From contig JAGSPQ010000011.1 in NCBI GenBank assembly GCA_018262385.1, positions 1-12,877 of the forward strand: 12,877 nucleotides of DNA, given 5' to 3'. The stretch's first letter is position 1. Each line of letters begins with the position of its first letter. Position numbers and translations under genes: made by a program. The notes under the pieces were generated by a model. It searched no databases, was not told the DNA's origin, and was given only the letters and a program-made list of their open reading frames with translations. This document shows, piece after piece, positions 11,913 through 12,877 of the stretch. The stretch is from Myxococcaceae bacterium. Its GTDB lineage: Bacteria; Myxococcota; Myxococcia; Myxococcales; Myxococcaceae.

Positions 11913-12683
11913 TCAGTCGAGCAGGAAGGTGTAGTTGTAGACCATGGTGGTCGAGACCGGCTCGCCGCCCTTGATCGCCGCCTTGAACTTGAACCTCCGG
12001 ATTGCGTCGCGGGCGGCGTCGTTCAGCCCGTAGCCGGGGCCGTTGAGCACCTTCACGTCGACCACCCGGCCTTCGTTGTCGACCACGATCCGCAGCCGCA
12101 CCGTGCCCTCGACGCCCGCCTTCCGCGCCTCGTCGGGGTAGGGGATCTTGAACTCGTCGGCGACCTCGGGGTCGCGATCGGCGCTGCCGGGCGGCACGTA
12201 CTTCGGCGCGTTGTACGGCCGGACCTCGGCCGGGTTCGGCGCGGCCTTCGGCATCTGCCCGTAGGCGGTATTGCCCACCGGAGCGGCGAAGGTGCCGGCG
12301 GCGGTGGTCGACGACATCTTCACCCCGACGAACAGCGGGGGCGGCACTTTGGGCGGCTCTTTGATCTCCTCCAGCGGCGGGGGCGGCTCTTCGGGAGGCG
12401 GCTTCACCACCGCCAGCTTCACCGGCACCACCTTCGGCTTGGGCGGCTCGACCGGCTTGGGCTTCTCGGGCTCGGGCGGCGGCGGCTCGGGCGGCTTGGG
12501 CGGCTCGACCTGGATGAACTCGACCACGATCGGCTTGGCGAGCTCCTTGCGCGCCATCTTCTGCAGGTTCGCCCAGAACAGCCCGGACCCGTGCAGCGCG
12601 ATCGACGCCACGAGGCAGATGCCGAGCACCCGCATCGTCTTGTCGTCGCGGCGAGAGCTCATCGAGAGGCGGGTGGTGCTCAC
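11913..12683 (-). CDS. tonB: TonB-family energy transducer
   Basis: 256 residues. It passes energy from the ExbB-ExbD proton channel in the inner membrane to outer-membrane TonB-dependent receptors. A membrane helix at about 17-38 (MRVLGICLVASIALHGSGLF) contains the S-x3-H motif (S27, H31) that couples TonB to ExbB/ExbD. A Pro-rich periplasmic spacer runs from about 60 to 117, with many PPK, PEP and PKP units. The TonB C-terminal domain is at about 176-256: IPYPDEARKAGVEGTVRLRI, VDVKVLNGPGYGLNDAARDA and IRRFKFKAAIKGGEPV, ending YNYTFLLD. The start is a GTG at 12683 preceded by TAGGAA; an internal ATG at codon 8 is an alternative, but no Shine-Dalgarno precedes it. It lies 50 bp after the exbD stop and 7 bp before the DUF547 gene. 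No TonB-dependent receptor is in the window, so the substrate is unknown. Confidence 0.92.
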   Translation of the reverse strand: MSTTRLSMSSRRDDKTMRVLGICLVASIALHGSGLFWANLQKMARKELAKPIVVEFIQVEPPKPPEPPPPEPEKPKPVEPPKPKVVPVKLAVVKPPPEEPPPPLEEIKEPPKVPPPLFVGVKMSSTTAAGTFAAPVGNTAYGQMPKAAPNPAEVRPYNAPKYVPPGSADRDPEVADEFKIPYPDEARKAGVEGTVRLRIVVDNEGRVVDVKVLNGPGYGLNDAARDAIRRFKFKAAIKGGEPVSTTMVYNYTFLLD

Positions 12684-12733
12684 GTCATTCCTACGTCCGG
12701 CTGCATCCGACGGTTCCGGCCCTGGAGAATTCG

Positions 12734-12877
12734 CTACGGCCCAGGCGCCGGCGAAGGCGCGGCCGGGGCGGCACCTTTTTGAATGTTGAGGGCGAACTTT
12801 GCAATCCCCTTGCCCTTGATCACGTCGATCAGCCCCATCACCCGCCCGTAGTTGAGCGACTGATCCGCGCTGATGAT
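12734..12877 (-). CDS. exbD: ExbD/TolR-family biopolymer transporter, C-terminal end (partial)
   Basis: Only the last 47 residues are in the window; the gene continues past the right edge. The sequence IISADQSLNYGRVMGLIDVI, followed by KGKGIAKFALNI, matches the end of the ExbD/TolR periplasmic domain ('i.aD....yg.v..vld.l...Gi.kv.l'). A short Ala/Pro-rich tail (GAAPAAPSPAPGP) follows. The N-terminal helix with the essential Asp is outside the window. Position immediately upstream of a TonB gene on the same strand favours ExbD over TolR. It is the first visible gene of the leftward operon; an ExbB gene is likely to lie further right. Confidence 0.85.
   Translation of the reverse strand: MISADQSLNYGRVMGLIDVIKGKGIAKFALNIQKGAAPAAPSPAPGP

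Noticed and set aside
11117..11974. Plus-strand open frame of 285 codons, and similar frames at 11898-12789
   Set aside because: They are antisense to the DUF547 and TonB genes, whose domain motifs are clear; the products are low-complexity.
1..12877. Mobile elements, CRISPR arrays, tRNA or rRNA genes
   Set aside because: No transposase, integrase or recombinase motif, no regularly spaced repeats, and no tRNA- or rRNA-like sequence was seen on either strand.

Overview
The window looks like chromosomal DNA from a high-GC member of the Myxococcota. Four proteins carry the TIGR02996 'repeat-companion' domain, which is common in myxobacteria and planctomycetes, and one protein ends in a MYXO-CTERM-like sorting tag. 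Genes are tightly packed, start codons include GTG and TTG, and no tRNA, rRNA, CRISPR array, insertion sequence or phage gene is visible.

Layout. (1) At 1-101, minus strand, is the 5' end of a secreted or lipid-anchored protein that runs off the left edge. (2) At 177-6734, plus strand, is a compact seven-gene cluster: four consecutive paralogues with a forkhead-associated (FHA)-like domain, a TIGR02996 domain and a shared C-terminal part; an ABC ATPase; an ABC-2-type permease; and a membrane-anchored protein of unknown function. The last four genes are joined by 1-bp gaps or ATGA overlaps, so the FHA-like proteins, the transporter and the anchored protein probably work together. (3) At 6837-7514 (+) is an outer-membrane beta-barrel gene behind a 5' leader hairpin that pairs with its ribosome-binding site. 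It converges on a very small metzincin lipoprotein gene at 7531-8022 (-), with a strong hairpin between them. (4) At 8204-8974 (+) is a protein that looks like a GH44 endoglucanase with its catalytic barrel missing and a MYXO-CTERM-like tail. It converges on an unrecognised, probably alpha-helical 385-residue protein at 8981-10138 (-). (5) At 10337-11038 (+) is a small heat-shock protein with four 17-residue tandem repeats before the alpha-crystallin domain. It is transcribed away from the previous gene across a 198-bp region containing a near-perfect 23-bp palindrome. (6) At 11066-12877 (-) is an operon of ExbD (partial), a TonB-type energy transducer and a DUF547 protein, transcribed leftwards.

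The best candidate for an undescribed system is the cluster at 177-6734. In most of its FHA-like domains the residues normally used to bind phosphothreonine are altered, while the fourth keeps several of them. This suggests a set of specialised adaptor or scaffold proteins linked to an ABC transporter. The GH44-derived protein, the repeat-bearing Hsp20 and the RBS-masking hairpin are separate points worth following up. No database search was possible; family names rest on motifs read by eye.
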